Made by a program: the position numbers and the translations under genes. From positions 1 to 53,768 of the forward strand of contig QIAU01000175.1 of NCBI GenBank assembly GCA_003225055.1: a DNA stretch of 53,768 nucleotides, written 5' to 3'. This stretch comes from Acidobacteriota bacterium. Its GTDB lineage: Bacteria > Acidobacteriota > Terriglobia > Terriglobales > Acidobacteriaceae. Position 1 is the first letter of the stretch; the number at the start of each line of letters is the position of its first letter. Positions 7,424 through 17,528 of the stretch are shown one piece after another. Below the pieces are notes generated by a model, which was given only the letters and a program-made list of their open reading frames with translations, searched no databases and was not told the origin of the DNA.

Positions 7424-10400
7424 TCAGAAACCAAGGACTAGTGACAGCTGCATGATGCGAGGGTTCAGCGGGTTATGCAAGTACCCGAAATCGGGATTTG
7501 CAGACGCCGGATTGAACAAGGTTGTATCGACGGTTTGATACGAAACGTGATTGAAAATGTTGAATGCTTCCGCCTTGAATTGCAAGTCCTTTGATTCACC
7601 TATCGCGAATCGCTTGCCCAACGCAAAGTCGAAGTTGATGAAGCCTGGCCCTCGCACCGCACCGACCTTTTCGTTCCCAAAGGTCGCCGCCATCGGATAT
7701 GAGAAAGCGCTGGTGTTGAACCACTGGGTCCGGGTCTTCGGGCCGCTCGCGCTACCAGTTTGGTTGGCACGCTCCGGGCCACAGCACGGCACACCTTCGT
7801 TGTCCGTTGCCAATGTCACAGTGGCCGGGAAGCCTTTTTGCATTTCCGTGATTCCAGAGACTTGCCAGCCGCCCAGGGTTGCCTTCTTCACGCCAGAGCT
7901 GCCACGGAAGACCGGGATGTCCCACACATAATTAAACGTGAGAATCTGCGGGACATCGAAGTTCGCCAGGCCATTATCCGCAGCAATATTGCGTGAATCC
8001 TGGGGCATGTTCCACGCACTGGAGTTGTCCGTCTTGGTTTGCGAGTAGGTGTATGAAACCTGGAAGGCAACATCATGCGTCAGCCGATGGATCACCGACA
8101 CTTGCAAGGCGTTGTAGTTCGAGTTGAAAACAGGGTCCACGAAGTAGACGGGTCCATAGCCTTGGTACGGTACGACCGTATTCGGATTCGCCCCGGCCAC
8201 AATTTGTTGCTGTCCGGCCGGCGTCGGCTGATTTAGGTTGAGAGATCCCAAAAGGTGCGTTCCCCTAGTTCCGACGTAGCTTACGGCGACAGAAGTGTCA
8301 AACCCGACTTCCTGTTGAATCCCTGCTGACCATTTCTGGATTGTGGGGTATTTCCACGGGTTGGCAACGCCCCAAATTAGCGGTGGAAAAATAGTGCCAG
8401 GAGCCCCCCCGGGATTGCTCAAAGCGGTATCAAAAATGAGAGGCTTTTGATTGAGCGGTGGATTATACAACCCGCCGAACTGACTGTAGGATCCCCAGCG
8501 GTCGTAGAAGATCCCGTATCCCGCGCGCACCGAAGTTTTCCCTCGCCCTGCCACGTCCCAGGCCAGTCCAATTCTGGGAGCAAAGGCATTCTTCCTGGAA
8601 GCAAACAAGGCGTTGCCATAAGGAGAGTTCTTGCCGGCAACGATGATACCGTTGGCAAAATTGCCCGAACCTGGCACTAGCGTACCATCAGAGTTGACTG
8701 TTGGTGCCTGGCTCGCAACCCACGTTGCCGCATCGAAACTGGCGAAGAAATTCTGTTCTTCGTATTCCGGTTGATAGTACGTGTACCGCAGACCAGCCGT
8801 CAGTGTAAGGTTACGGCGCAACTTCCACTGGTCTTCCACATACGGTTCCACGTTGATCCAGCGGTATTTGGCATAGGGATCCAAGGCCGTCTCCGAGTAG
8901 CTGTGGGCTTTGCCAAGCAGGAAGTCCGCCATCCCATCTCCCGAGGCCGAGCCATCGAAGCTGAAAACCCCGTTGGTAGAGTTATTTGAAGGATTAGCTA
9001 GCTCATTCTTTCCTTCGCGGGTCACAGCAAAACCGAATTTTGCCGTGTGCGCGCCATGACTCCAGGTATTGTCGTTTTGGAAAGGCATACTGTACGAGGC
9101 GTTGTAGAAATACCACTGCTCAACAATTCCCGAATAGCCAGCAATGTTGAGAGTAGGAATACGGTCTCCTTCATTCAACGGAAACAGTTCTGGGATATTT
9201 AGCCCCGGCACACGGCAGCGGCAGGACCTTGGACCGTTCCTTAGATAGAGGTCGTTGTCCCGATAGAGGCCAAAAAGAAACTGGGAGACCAAGGTTGGCT
9301 TCGGGCTGTAGGTAACATTGAAGACGCCGCTGTAGATCGGATATTTCTGGGTTGCGTCTCCTACGTATGGCAGCGAGTTCTCACCAAACAAGCCGTACGG
9401 ACGGTAAAGCAATGCCGTGTCCTGAGTCATCCGAAGAAAAGCGGAGAGACGCTCCGTTGGTTTGTAATCCAGGCGAAGCGATTCCTCCCGCCAGCGCGTA
9501 TGATCGGGCACCGCGGAAAGGAAATTACTGCTTAGGCCAGGGGCGTTCGGCTCTGGCCAGAAGAGGTTCGGAGCCAGGAGTAACTGGGCATTGGGATCCT
9601 GTTCTGAACTCGGAATTACATTTCGGGTTGCAAAAGGCTGGCCTGTATTGGGATCCGTTAAGGTATTGGGCAAAGCGCTGAAGTCGCCTCCGCGTTCCGC
9701 ATCAGTTGGCACGGTGCCATTGCGCAATCCGCTACTCTGAATAATCCGGCGCCACTCTTCGGACCAAAAGAAGAAAAGTTTGTTCTTCACCAAGGGACCG
9801 CCCACATCGTAGCCGAAATCGTTGTAACGGTTCTCCGGCAGCAGACCCGGTTTGCCGGCAGCTGGCGCGGCAAAGGGAGCGTTGAGGGCGTCGTTGCGGA
9901 AGAATTCGAAAACATTTCCGTGAAACTGATTGGTCCCGTTTCGAGAGATAAGGTTGACCTGAGCGCCAGCGGAGTGGCCGGTAGCAGCTGAATAGGAGTT
10001 GTTCTCGACGCGAAACTCGGAAACAGCGAACAGGTTGGGCGCGACAAACGCGTTGCCGCCGAACGTATCCAGGTCACGGACACCATCAATCATTGGGTTG
10101 TTCTCGTCGTTGCGAACACCATTCACACTGAACAGCACCTCGGAGTTTGAGCCGAAGCCTGGATTCTGATCGAGCGCCGAGGCTACACCCGGCTCGAGAT
10201 TTACGAGCTGGGTGAACAACCGATTGGTCAGCGGCAGTTCGTTCAATTGTTTGCCCGTTACCGTGTTGCCTTCGCTGGCCGTGACTGTATCAATGGTCGG
10301 GACGGCGGAAGTGACTTCAACGCTTTCTGAAACCTGCCCCACTGTCATCGCCACTGTGAGGTGGACTGGCTCGGCAGCGTGAACTGTGATATCCCGCTGG

Positions 10401-10678
10401 ACAAAGGACTTGAATGCAGGTTTGGATACCTCAAGCCGATACTGCCCCACGGGCACAATCGGGAAATTGAAACTGCCCGCAGAATCCGTCTGCGCTGACT
10501 GAACCGAGCCGGTGTCTTGCGAGACCAATATCACTCGAGCGTCCGACAGTACGGCACCAGAGGGATCGGTTATCGTGCCCTGAACCGAACCTGTATTCGC
10601 AATCTGGGCACTAATTGGCGGAATAAGCAGCATTCCGAACATTACAAAAGCAACAGCCAACCCACGACGCGTCTTCAT
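7424..10678 (-). CDS. TonB-dependent receptor, Oar-like (1084 aa)
   Basis: An outer-membrane receptor for TonB-driven uptake of a large substrate, probably an oligosaccharide given the neighbourhood. After the signal peptide (ending ISAQ) comes a carboxypeptidase-regulatory-like domain (GSVQGTITDPSGAVLSDARV, about 30-115). The plug domain follows (QLNELPLTNRLFTQLVNLEPG; VNGVRNDENNPMIDGV), then a long barrel ending in LSLVLGF with terminal aromatic Phe for Bam recognition. The start at 10678 has AAGGAG nine bases upstream and lies 18 bp after the GntR stop. It is one of four intact receptors here; none has a SusD-like partner. The exact ligand cannot be read from sequence. Confidence 0.93.
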   Translation of the reverse strand: MKTRRGLAVAFVMFGMLLIPPISAQIANTGSVQGTITDPSGAVLSDARVILVSQDTGSVQSAQTDSAGSFNFPIVPVGQYRLEVSKPAFKSFVQRDITVHAAEPVHLTVAMTVGQVSESVEVTSAVPTIDTVTASEGNTVTGKQLNELPLTNRLFTQLVNLEPGVASALDQNPGFGSNSEVLFSVNGVRNDENNPMIDGVRDLDTFGGNAFVAPNLFAVSEFRVENNSYSAATGHSAGAQVNLISRNGTNQFHGNVFEFFRNDALNAPFAAPAAGKPGLLPENRYNDFGYDVGGPLVKNKLFFFWSEEWRRIIQSSGLRNGTVPTDAERGGDFSALPNTLTDPNTGQPFATRNVIPSSEQDPNAQLLLAPNLFWPEPNAPGLSSNFLSAVPDHTRWREESLRLDYKPTERLSAFLRMTQDTALLYRPYGLFGENSLPYVGDATQKYPIYSGVFNVTYSPKPTLVSQFLFGLYRDNDLYLRNGPRSCRCRVPGLNIPELFPLNEGDRIPTLNIAGYSGIVEQWYFYNASYSMPFQNDNTWSHGAHTAKFGFAVTREGKNELANPSNNSTNGVFSFDGSASGDGMADFLLGKAHSYSETALDPYAKYRWINVEPYVEDQWKLRRNLTLTAGLRYTYYQPEYEEQNFFASFDAATWVASQAPTVNSDGTLVPGSGNFANGIIVAGKNSPYGNALFASRKNAFAPRIGLAWDVAGRGKTSVRAGYGIFYDRWGSYSQFGGLYNPPLNQKPLIFDTALSNPGGAPGTIFPPLIWGVANPWKYPTIQKWSAGIQQEVGFDTSVAVSYVGTRGTHLLGSLNLNQPTPAGQQQIVAGANPNTVVPYQGYGPVYFVDPVFNSNYNALQVSVIHRLTHDVAFQVSYTYSQTKTDNSSAWNMPQDSRNIAADNGLANFDVPQILTFNYVWDIPVFRGSSGVKKATLGGWQVSGITEMQKGFPATVTLATDNEGVPCCGPERANQTGSASGPKTRTQWFNTSAFSYPMAATFGNEKVGAVRGPGFINFDFALGKRFAIGESKDLQFKAEAFNIFNHVSYQTVDTTLFNPASANPDFGYLHNPLNPRIMQLSLVLGF

Positions 10679-10696
10679 ATGTCATCTCCTTAAGAT

Positions 10697-11398
10697 CTAG
10701 GAACTGCTCGGACCTTTCAGGATCGACTTCTTTTTGCGGACGGAGTGCACCATAGCACTGTGGCGATCGCCACGGAATACCGAACGAGTGAATTCAACGG
10801 CGCGTCCGTCGTCAGTGTAGGTTTTTCGACTGACTACAAGAACGGCGGTATTTCTTGGTAAGCTCAGGAGTTTCCGATATTGTGAACTCGGGATCCCCGC
10901 GGAAATCTCCTCAGAACAACTCTCCAGCCGGAGTCCATACGATTCCTCCAGGATCTGGTAGAGCGAAGTCTTGACTACTTCGAATCGTTCAAGTCCTGGA
11001 CACAACCGTTCAGGAATACGAGCGAGTTCCCAGGCCAACGGCTCACCGTCGCTCAAGCGCAGACGCTGAATTTCGTATACCTTTTGCTGCTCGTGGAGTT
11101 CGAAGAAGTCCCGCACGGATCGAGCCGGAATGGCCAAATCAAGCGAGTCTCGAATTTCTTCGCTCAAGCTGCGCAGCTCCTGTTGTTGTTTCCGGAGACG
11201 GCTGTGCGTGACCACCGTTCCCATGCCTCGTCGCGAATCGATTAAACCCTCGCGGTCGAGCAAGCTCATTGCTTGGCGCAACGTCATACGGCTTATGCCA
11301 AATTGTTCACACAGTACCCGCTCAGGCGGCAGAACGTACCCGCGAGGCAAGACTGCACTCGTAAAAGGAACTGATGGCTTCCATTCGCCGAACGCCAA
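10697..11398 (-). CDS. GntR/HutC-family regulator with odd N-terminus
   Basis: A cytoplasmic transcription factor of the HutC subfamily. The recognition part of the winged helix (LPPERVLCEQFGISRMTLRQ) and wing (GLIDSRRGMGTVV) are present, followed by a UTRA effector domain (about 75-225) that normally binds a sugar phosphate or similar ligand. The first helix, normally reading like PLYxQVxxxIRxxIxSG, is missing: upstream of LPRGYVLPP the frame reads KPSVPFTSAV and then a serine/arginine-rich run without ATG or Shine-Dalgarno. The TTG at 11398 is only the first start in the open frame. The gene may be 5'-truncated. It heads the operon with the receptor and TPR gene. Confidence 0.78.
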   Translation of the reverse strand: MAFGEWKPSVPFTSAVLPRGYVLPPERVLCEQFGISRMTLRQAMSLLDREGLIDSRRGMGTVVTHSRLRKQQQELRSLSEEIRDSLDLAIPARSVRDFFELHEQQKVYEIQRLRLSDGEPLAWELARIPERLCPGLERFEVVKTSLYQILEESYGLRLESCSEEISAGIPSSQYRKLLSLPRNTAVLVVSRKTYTDDGRAVEFTRSVFRGDRHSAMVHSVRKKKSILKGPSSS

Positions 11399-11839
11399 AG
11401 AGGCTCTGGAGGCGCAGCTCGAACGGGAGTCTGATCCCGAGCTACGAAATTCTATAGAAAAATCCCTTAAGCACTAGGGTCCCGTGTCCCCTGAGCTGAG
11501 CCGAAGCGCATCGTCGCTCCCCGCCCAGTGCACGAACATTCTACCCCCGGCCCTGTGTTCTTGGCGCAAAACACATGCAAGCATCCAAGTGCCGCCGCCA
11601 GCGCTGATAGCGCTCGCAAAACCGGCTGTAGCGGTACCGGTGGGATTCGTGCTCAAATTTTCCCTATTGCGTTAGCTTACCGGCATGACCCGTAATCACT
11701 TGTTGGACAGGCATATATGTGGTTTCCTCGTTCCCTGTCGAGCGTGAGCACGCCAGTTCAAAACGTTTTCGCACTTGACACCATATGCGCATATGCGGTT
11801 TCTATGTTGCCGCATAACCGCTCACCCAGGAGAAATCCT
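11399..11839. other. Divergent intergenic region
   Basis: This 441-bp region separates the minus-strand GntR operon from the plus-strand receptor operon. At about 11370-11477 the plus strand reads SPNAKEALEAQLERESDPEL and ends IEKSLKH, which looks like the C-terminal tail of a helical (HEAT-like) protein and may be a fragment of a lost gene. TTCTATAGAA at 11450-11459 is a small palindrome. The promoter/operator at 11775-11816 is listed separately. Confidence 0.45.
11775..11816 (+). promoter_or_regulatory. Receptor promoter with nested palindromes
   Basis: A perfect -35 TTGACA (11775-11780) is followed after about 18 bp by a weak -10 (TTTCTA or TTCTAT). The spacer contains the perfect 14-bp palindrome CATATGCGCATATG (11782-11795). 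A second inverted repeat TATGCGG/CCGCATA (11792-11798 and 11810-11816) overlaps it and spans the -10. A repressor bound here would block RNA polymerase. The divergent GntR is one candidate regulator; a LacI-type protein encoded elsewhere is another. Confidence 0.6.
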
Positions 11840-14800
11840 ATGCGTTCCCGCCGCGGCGTCCCCGTCGTTGTATTCATACTTGGTTGCGTCCTTCTTCTCG
11901 CCCCATTTGTCCCGGCACAAGTCGAATCCGCCAAACTGGTGGGCACGATTCATGACGTCAGCGGGGCAGTGTTGCCGGGCTGCAGAGTCGTCGTCACCAA
12001 CACTGCGACGAACGTGTCCCGGACCGCGGATACCGACAGCGGAGGCGATTATGTCGTAACAGAACTACGGCCGGGTACCTACGTGGTTTCGGTCAGCCAT
12101 GAGGGTTTTAAGCGAGCCGAGCAAGCGCCCTTCCCCCTCGATGTAAACCAAGTGGTGCGCGTCGACCTCACGCTGGCGGTGGGCGATGTCAACGAAAAAA
12201 TCGAAGTCACGGCGGCCGAACCTCTGGTTGAATCGCAAACGTCTTCCATCGGACAGGTCGTCGAGGAACAGCGGGTGCATGAGCTTCCGTTGAACGGCAG
12301 GAACTTTGTCGAACTGGCTTATCTGACACCGGGAGTAAACCAAGGACCAGAGGGCGCGGTGCAGCAAGGCGGCATTCCAGAAAACCAGCGGGGCACCGGG
12401 TCCATTCAGGCAAACGGACTCACCGCCACCAATAACAATTTCCTGTTGAACGGCTTCGACAACAACGAGCAACAGATTGGGATTGAAGTGATCCAGCCGC
12501 CTATCGATGCCATCCAGGAGTTCAAAGTTCAGACCAACAATTTCGGAGCTGATATGGGCAAGGGCGGCGCTGTCGTCAACGTCGTGCTCAAGTCGGGGAC
12601 AAATCAGATGCACGGCAGTGCCTACGAATTTGTGCGGAACTCGGTTCTTGACGCCAAGAACTACTTTGACGACCCGACGCTGCCGATCGCCCCGTTCAAG
12701 CAGAACCAGTTTGGCGGATCGATCGGTGGAGCGATCATCAAGAACAAGACTTTCTTCTTCGGCGACTATCAGGGCACGCGCATTCGCCGGTCAGAAACTG
12801 ACATCTCGACCGTCCCCGTTCTTGCGGAGCGCGGAGGTGACTTCAAGGATCGGCTCACGGGCATGACGTTCTCTCCATGTCCTTCGGGCGGGCCGCAATA
12901 TGACACTGGCACGATCTTCGATCCGATTGCGCCCAACCAGGTTTGTCCGGACGGCGTTACGACTTATCGTGTTCCCATCGCCTCCAATGGGCAGGTGAAC
13001 GTCATTCCACCTTGCGTGGGAACGAGCGGTCTGAGTTCCACGGGCGGCGCGTGTCTCGACCCGGTGGCGCTCAACATCGTGCAACTCTTCCCCGCTCCGA
13101 ACCGCGCTCGTTTCACGACTTCCAGCAACTACCTCTTTAACCCCGTTTACCGGAACAATCAGAACTCGTTCGATATTCGTGTTGACCATCAGCTCACGAG
13201 TAAAGACAGCATGTTCGTGACTTTCAGCTTCGGCAATGTGGATGCGCATGTGCCCGATCCCTTTCCCGGAAAAGCCGGCGGCGGAGTGTTCTCCGGAGAT
13301 GTCAAGAATCTCGCCCGAGCGGGAGGCATTACCGACGTGCACACGTACTCGTCAAACAAAATTAACGAGATCAAAATCGGCTACACCCGCTATGTGGTGC
13401 AGGCTCTCCCCAACTTTGCAGGGCAGCCACTGGCACAGCAATTGGGCATACCCGGCATCTTTGATCCGACTCGGCCGGCGGCGACCGGAGGACTCCCTCA
13501 CATCGGATTCTCCACCTTGAGCGCTTTGGGGACGACTGACTGGTTTCCGGAATTCCTGCGCGAGAACAACTACCAGTACCAGGATGCCTTCACGTATGTT
13601 CGCGGGCACCACTCCTTTAAATTCGGAGCAGACGTTCGGCGCCGGTTGCACGGATTCTTCCAAACACAGAACGGGCGCGGCGACATGACCTTCGACCAGC
13701 AGTTCACCTCCGATCTCAACACCGGCAATGGTGGCGCCGACCTGGCCAGCTTCCTCATGGGCTATCCCATTTCGGCCTACCGTGATGGTCAGAAAGGAAG
13801 TTTCGGTATGCGCTGGATCGAGTTCAGCGCCTATGCCATGGACGACTGGCGCGTCTCCCCAAAGCTGACCCTGAATCTCGGGATTCGCCATGACCTGTTT
13901 ACTCCTATGGTCGAGCAGCATAACCGGCTGGCCAATTTCAATTTTCCCACCGGGACGTTTGTCGCCCCCGGAATGCCGGGTGTCAGCCGGTCAGGAAACG
14001 TCGTCACTGATTACAACAACTTCGCTCCCCGACTCGGGTTTGCGTGGACACCGTGGGGCGAAACAACGGTATTCCGTGGCGGCCACGGAATCTTCTACGA
14101 CCAACAGGCGAACCAAAACGACGCTGAACTCGCCTACAATCCGACGGGATTGTTCTTCAGCCAGACGATCTACAATCCACCTTCCGCGCCAAGCATGAGA
14201 ATTTCCCACGGGTACCCCACCTCGTCCTACCCGACGCTGGCGAGGCCTTCCGGTCGTGCCAGTGCGGCGCGGTTCAATAATCGAACGAGCTACATCGAGG
14301 AATGGAATCTGAACATTGAGCGCGCACTGGCCAAGGACATGGTGCTGCAAGTTGCGTATGTGGGAACGCACGGAGTGAAGCTGGCGCACCTTGCAAATCT
14401 GAACCAGCCGGTTCAACCGCTGGATTCTAACTTCCAGCCGCCGTGCAACGGCTGCCCACCTTCGAACATCGGCCGGCCCTACTTCAGCACAGTGCCAGAA
14501 ATTGCTTCCATCCGCACCGAGGCTCACGACTATTCGTCCATCTCCCATGGGCTCCAGCTGAAGTTTGAGAAGCGCTTCTCCGCCGATTGGAGCATGTTGA
14601 GCGCATATACCTGGCAACACACCATCGGCCAGTCGGAGGAGAACGAGTGGCTGGAGCCGCAGAACACGCATAACCTGGCTGCCGAGCGTGGCAATAACGG
14701 GCCCGACTATCGCCATCAGTTCACATCCGCCTGGTCATATCAGCTGCCGATCGGTCCTGGCAAACACCTGCTCGCCAGCTCGGGTCCCGCACGATGGATA

Positions 14801-15316
14801 TCAGAAGGCTGGCAACTGAATGGGATTGTCAGCATGTACTCTGGCCAGGCGTTTACACCGGTGTTGTCGTTTGATCCGACCAACACCGGATCGGGTGCGC
14901 CTCGACCCGACGTAATTGGAAACGCCTACAACTTTGCAAACGCCACCAGCGTCGGATGCCCGTCTGATTCACAGAGTATTCAATGCTGGTATAACCCGCT
15001 GGCGTTCGCGATCCCCGCCCTCGCGCCGGGACAAACTACCGCACACCAGTTCGGCAACGCGCGCCGGGGAATTCTCCGTGGTCCTGCGCAATACAATGTC
15101 GACTTCTCTATCTTCAAGAACTTCAAAATCACAGAACGCACGAACTTGCAGTTCCGGGCAGAAGCCTTCAACCTGTTTAATACTCCGGAATTCGGACTGC
15201 CGTATGCGGCCGTCGATACAACCGGATCTCCGGGGTCGCCCGGCCTCGCCGGCTCCATTACCAGTACTGTGCACGCCCCCCGGCAGTTGCAGCTCGCACT
15301 GAAGCTGACTTTCTAG
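11840..15316 (+). CDS. TonB-dependent receptor, Oar-like (1158 aa)
   Basis: First gene of a plus-strand sugar operon. The signal peptide (GVPVVVFILGCVLLLAPFVPAQ) precedes a carboxypeptidase-regulatory-like domain (LVGTIHDVSGAVLPGCRVVV). The plug has the conserved HELPLNGRNFVELAYLTPG and the barrel ends LQLALKLTF. The ATG at 11840 is preferred over the more upstream frame opening at 11717 because it follows CAGGAGAAATCCT and directly begins the signal peptide. The GH5-like gene follows after 22 bp. The product should bring in the oligosaccharide acted on by the downstream enzymes. Its promoter carries clear palindromes, so expression is probably substrate-induced. Confidence 0.93.
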   Translation: MRSRRGVPVVVFILGCVLLLAPFVPAQVESAKLVGTIHDVSGAVLPGCRVVVTNTATNVSRTADTDSGGDYVVTELRPGTYVVSVSHEGFKRAEQAPFPLDVNQVVRVDLTLAVGDVNEKIEVTAAEPLVESQTSSIGQVVEEQRVHELPLNGRNFVELAYLTPGVNQGPEGAVQQGGIPENQRGTGSIQANGLTATNNNFLLNGFDNNEQQIGIEVIQPPIDAIQEFKVQTNNFGADMGKGGAVVNVVLKSGTNQMHGSAYEFVRNSVLDAKNYFDDPTLPIAPFKQNQFGGSIGGAIIKNKTFFFGDYQGTRIRRSETDISTVPVLAERGGDFKDRLTGMTFSPCPSGGPQYDTGTIFDPIAPNQVCPDGVTTYRVPIASNGQVNVIPPCVGTSGLSSTGGACLDPVALNIVQLFPAPNRARFTTSSNYLFNPVYRNNQNSFDIRVDHQLTSKDSMFVTFSFGNVDAHVPDPFPGKAGGGVFSGDVKNLARAGGITDVHTYSSNKINEIKIGYTRYVVQALPNFAGQPLAQQLGIPGIFDPTRPAATGGLPHIGFSTLSALGTTDWFPEFLRENNYQYQDAFTYVRGHHSFKFGADVRRRLHGFFQTQNGRGDMTFDQQFTSDLNTGNGGADLASFLMGYPISAYRDGQKGSFGMRWIEFSAYAMDDWRVSPKLTLNLGIRHDLFTPMVEQHNRLANFNFPTGTFVAPGMPGVSRSGNVVTDYNNFAPRLGFAWTPWGETTVFRGGHGIFYDQQANQNDAELAYNPTGLFFSQTIYNPPSAPSMRISHGYPTSSYPTLARPSGRASAARFNNRTSYIEEWNLNIERALAKDMVLQVAYVGTHGVKLAHLANLNQPVQPLDSNFQPPCNGCPPSNIGRPYFSTVPEIASIRTEAHDYSSISHGLQLKFEKRFSADWSMLSAYTWQHTIGQSEENEWLEPQNTHNLAAERGNNGPDYRHQFTSAWSYQLPIGPGKHLLASSGPARWISEGWQLNGIVSMYSGQAFTPVLSFDPTNTGSGAPRPDVIGNAYNFANATSVGCPSDSQSIQCWYNPLAFAIPALAPGQTTAHQFGNARRGILRGPAQYNVDFSIFKNFKITERTNLQFRAEAFNLFNTPEFGLPYAAVDTTGSPGSPGLAGSITSTVHAPRQLQLALKLTF

Positions 15317-15338
15317 TCCAATCGCGAAAGGAACAGTG

Positions 15339-17528
15339 ATGCGGCACCAAACGCTGAAAACGTGCGTGGCAGTTGTGATCCTCTGTTCGATCTCCCTGCT
15401 TAATGCGCCCGGAGCCGAACCGCCGGCCCAAAGCACAAGGCGAAACAATGCCGGCGCCAGTGCCCGCCTGCCTGAGGTCCATCTCGAGGGGACTTACTTC
15501 AGCCGCGACGGCAAGCGCTTCATACCCGTTGGAGCGCACTGGGTTCCCGCAAAGGCGGCAATGCAGTGGCCAGTCGAATGGGATCCGAAAGATATCGAAG
15601 CCGATTTTGCCAAGATGCACGAACTCGGCTACTCCATCGTGCGACTCGACATGATGTGGGCTTGGTTTGAGCCGCGCCCTGGGGACTACAACCCAACCGC
15701 CTTTCAGCAGCTTGACTACATGGTTTCACTCGCGCACAAGTACCAGATCTATCTTCACCCAAGCTTGTTCATTGGCGGAGAAGTTGGGGAGGCGTACTGG
15801 GACGTGGCGTGGCGACATGGTCGGCATCCACACGCGGATGCCGACATGTTGCGCCTGGAAACTAACCTTGCCGCCGAGTTCGGCCGCCACTATGCCAATG
15901 AGAGCGCGATTATCGGGTGGGACCTTACTGACGAGCCGCCGTTCTGGATTGTGGGTGGCGGGGCGACGACTGACTCGATGGCGATCAACTGGACACGGCT
16001 GATCGTTGACGGTATCCGGCAATACGACAAGCTGCACCCGATCGTGGTGGGCACCAGCGGTGAAGAAACAGGCCACGGACCGTTCCGCGCGGACAACATC
16101 GCGAAATTTGTGAACTTCTTCAGCGTGCACCCGTTCACGCTGTATGCTTCGGACCTCTTTCCTGACCCGCTGTTGTCCGCCCGCGGCACGTACGGCGCTG
16201 CCTTTGAGATCGCGCTATCGCAGAGCGCCGGCCGCCCGGTCATGATCCACGAGATGGGAGCATCCACCGCCCAGTTCGCGCCAGAAAGGATCGCCTCCTA
16301 CGATCGCGCCCAGATCTATTCCGGACTGGGCGCCGGCAGCATTGGCGTGGATCTTTGGTGCTACACCGATGCTTCACCGCAGCAGTTCCACAAGGCACCG
16401 TACCTCCGCACTCCTCAAGAGACGGGCTGGGGTATGACAACCTGGGACCGGCAGGACAAGCCGCTGGCGCGAGAGTTCAAGAAGATTTCCCAAGTGGTCA
16501 GGCAGCTTGATCTTGCTGGCGTAAGCCCCGCGCCGGCGGAAATCGGGATTGTTATCCCCGACGAATGGGCGAAACCGCACGGCGACTTCTCACATTTCGG
16601 ACTCACGGGCCCGGAAGTCACTCCGTACGTTTCAACCTCTGATGCTGACGCCATGCCGGGACATGCCCAGCCGGACGTCAGTGCGGCTAACCGCTGGCTG
16701 ATGGGCTCTGCCCTAACCTCTTTTGTATTGGCCCGCCGCGCGCACCTGAAAGCTGACTTCCCTCGAGAATACGCCGATTGGGCGAAACGCCCCATGCTAT
16801 TCATGCCCTCCCCCATTACGGGCACGTCCGATCCTTTCCTCACACACATACATTCCGATTTTTATGAGAACGCCCGAAAGTATGTTGAGAATGGCGGGTT
16901 CCTGTACGCATCGGTTGCATCGGACGGCGCGATCCCCGACATGGCATCGCTGTTTGGGGCGCGTCTTGTCGATCGGGCGCCCAGTTCCGAGGTAACCTTG
17001 AAGATCGTCGCGCCATTCGGGGAACTCAAACCCGGAGATACTTTCCATTACACGGTTCCAACCCAAACCATCGAATCCTGGGGCACACTGCTGGAAGTGA
17101 CGAGCGGTAGGGTGATCGCCGTCGATCAGAACAACAACCCCGCACTAGTCGCCAATAGTATCGGACGTGGAAAGACGCTGCTCAGTGCCTATCCTATCGA
17201 GCACTACCTGGCGAACGTTCCCGCTGTTTTTGATCAGCCTGAGAACACTCACCGGATCTACGAGGCTTTTCGCGACTGGGTAGGCCTGAAACCCGTATTT
17301 CGTGCCGACGATCCCGCAATCGAAATTACGGCCTTGAATGGCGATCATCGTGGCTACGTTGTGGTGGTCAACCATGCAGCACAAGCGAAGAACGTAACTA
17401 TCACCGCGTCCGGAGTACGCTCGGCCAGCAGATTCGAACCGCAGGGAGCGACAGCGATACCGATGGATGGATCCGGGTGGAAGATGCAACTCGGTCCTTA
17501 CGAAGGGGCCATAGTCGAGTGGAAATAA
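15339..17528 (+). CDS. GH5-like (clan A) exported glycosidase
   Basis: A 729-aa secreted enzyme. A signal peptide (about 1-26) precedes a TIM barrel with the GH-A signature: IIGWDLTDEPPFW puts the acid/base at Glu199 and VMIHEMG puts the nucleophile at Glu305. Retaining beta-glycosidase chemistry is therefore expected, for example beta-mannosidase- or cellulase-like; the linkage is not decidable. After about residue 400 comes a second region with AEIGIVIPDEW and GGFLYASVASDGAIPDMASL that resembles the glutamine-amidotransferase-like trimerisation domain of GH42 enzymes. A small beta-domain follows at the end. ATG 15339 lies behind AAAGGAACAGTG; a GTG at 15336 is the alternative. The ROK gene overlaps its 3' end by about 10 bp. 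Confidence 0.82.
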   Translation: MRHQTLKTCVAVVILCSISLLNAPGAEPPAQSTRRNNAGASARLPEVHLEGTYFSRDGKRFIPVGAHWVPAKAAMQWPVEWDPKDIEADFAKMHELGYSIVRLDMMWAWFEPRPGDYNPTAFQQLDYMVSLAHKYQIYLHPSLFIGGEVGEAYWDVAWRHGRHPHADADMLRLETNLAAEFGRHYANESAIIGWDLTDEPPFWIVGGGATTDSMAINWTRLIVDGIRQYDKLHPIVVGTSGEETGHGPFRADNIAKFVNFFSVHPFTLYASDLFPDPLLSARGTYGAAFEIALSQSAGRPVMIHEMGASTAQFAPERIASYDRAQIYSGLGAGSIGVDLWCYTDASPQQFHKAPYLRTPQETGWGMTTWDRQDKPLAREFKKISQVVRQLDLAGVSPAPAEIGIVIPDEWAKPHGDFSHFGLTGPEVTPYVSTSDADAMPGHAQPDVSAANRWLMGSALTSFVLARRAHLKADFPREYADWAKRPMLFMPSPITGTSDPFLTHIHSDFYENARKYVENGGFLYASVASDGAIPDMASLFGARLVDRAPSSEVTLKIVAPFGELKPGDTFHYTVPTQTIESWGTLLEVTSGRVIAVDQNNNPALVANSIGRGKTLLSAYPIEHYLANVPAVFDQPENTHRIYEAFRDWVGLKPVFRADDPAIEITALNGDHRGYVVVVNHAAQAKNVTITASGVRSASRFEPQGATAIPMDGSGWKMQLGPYEGAIVEWK

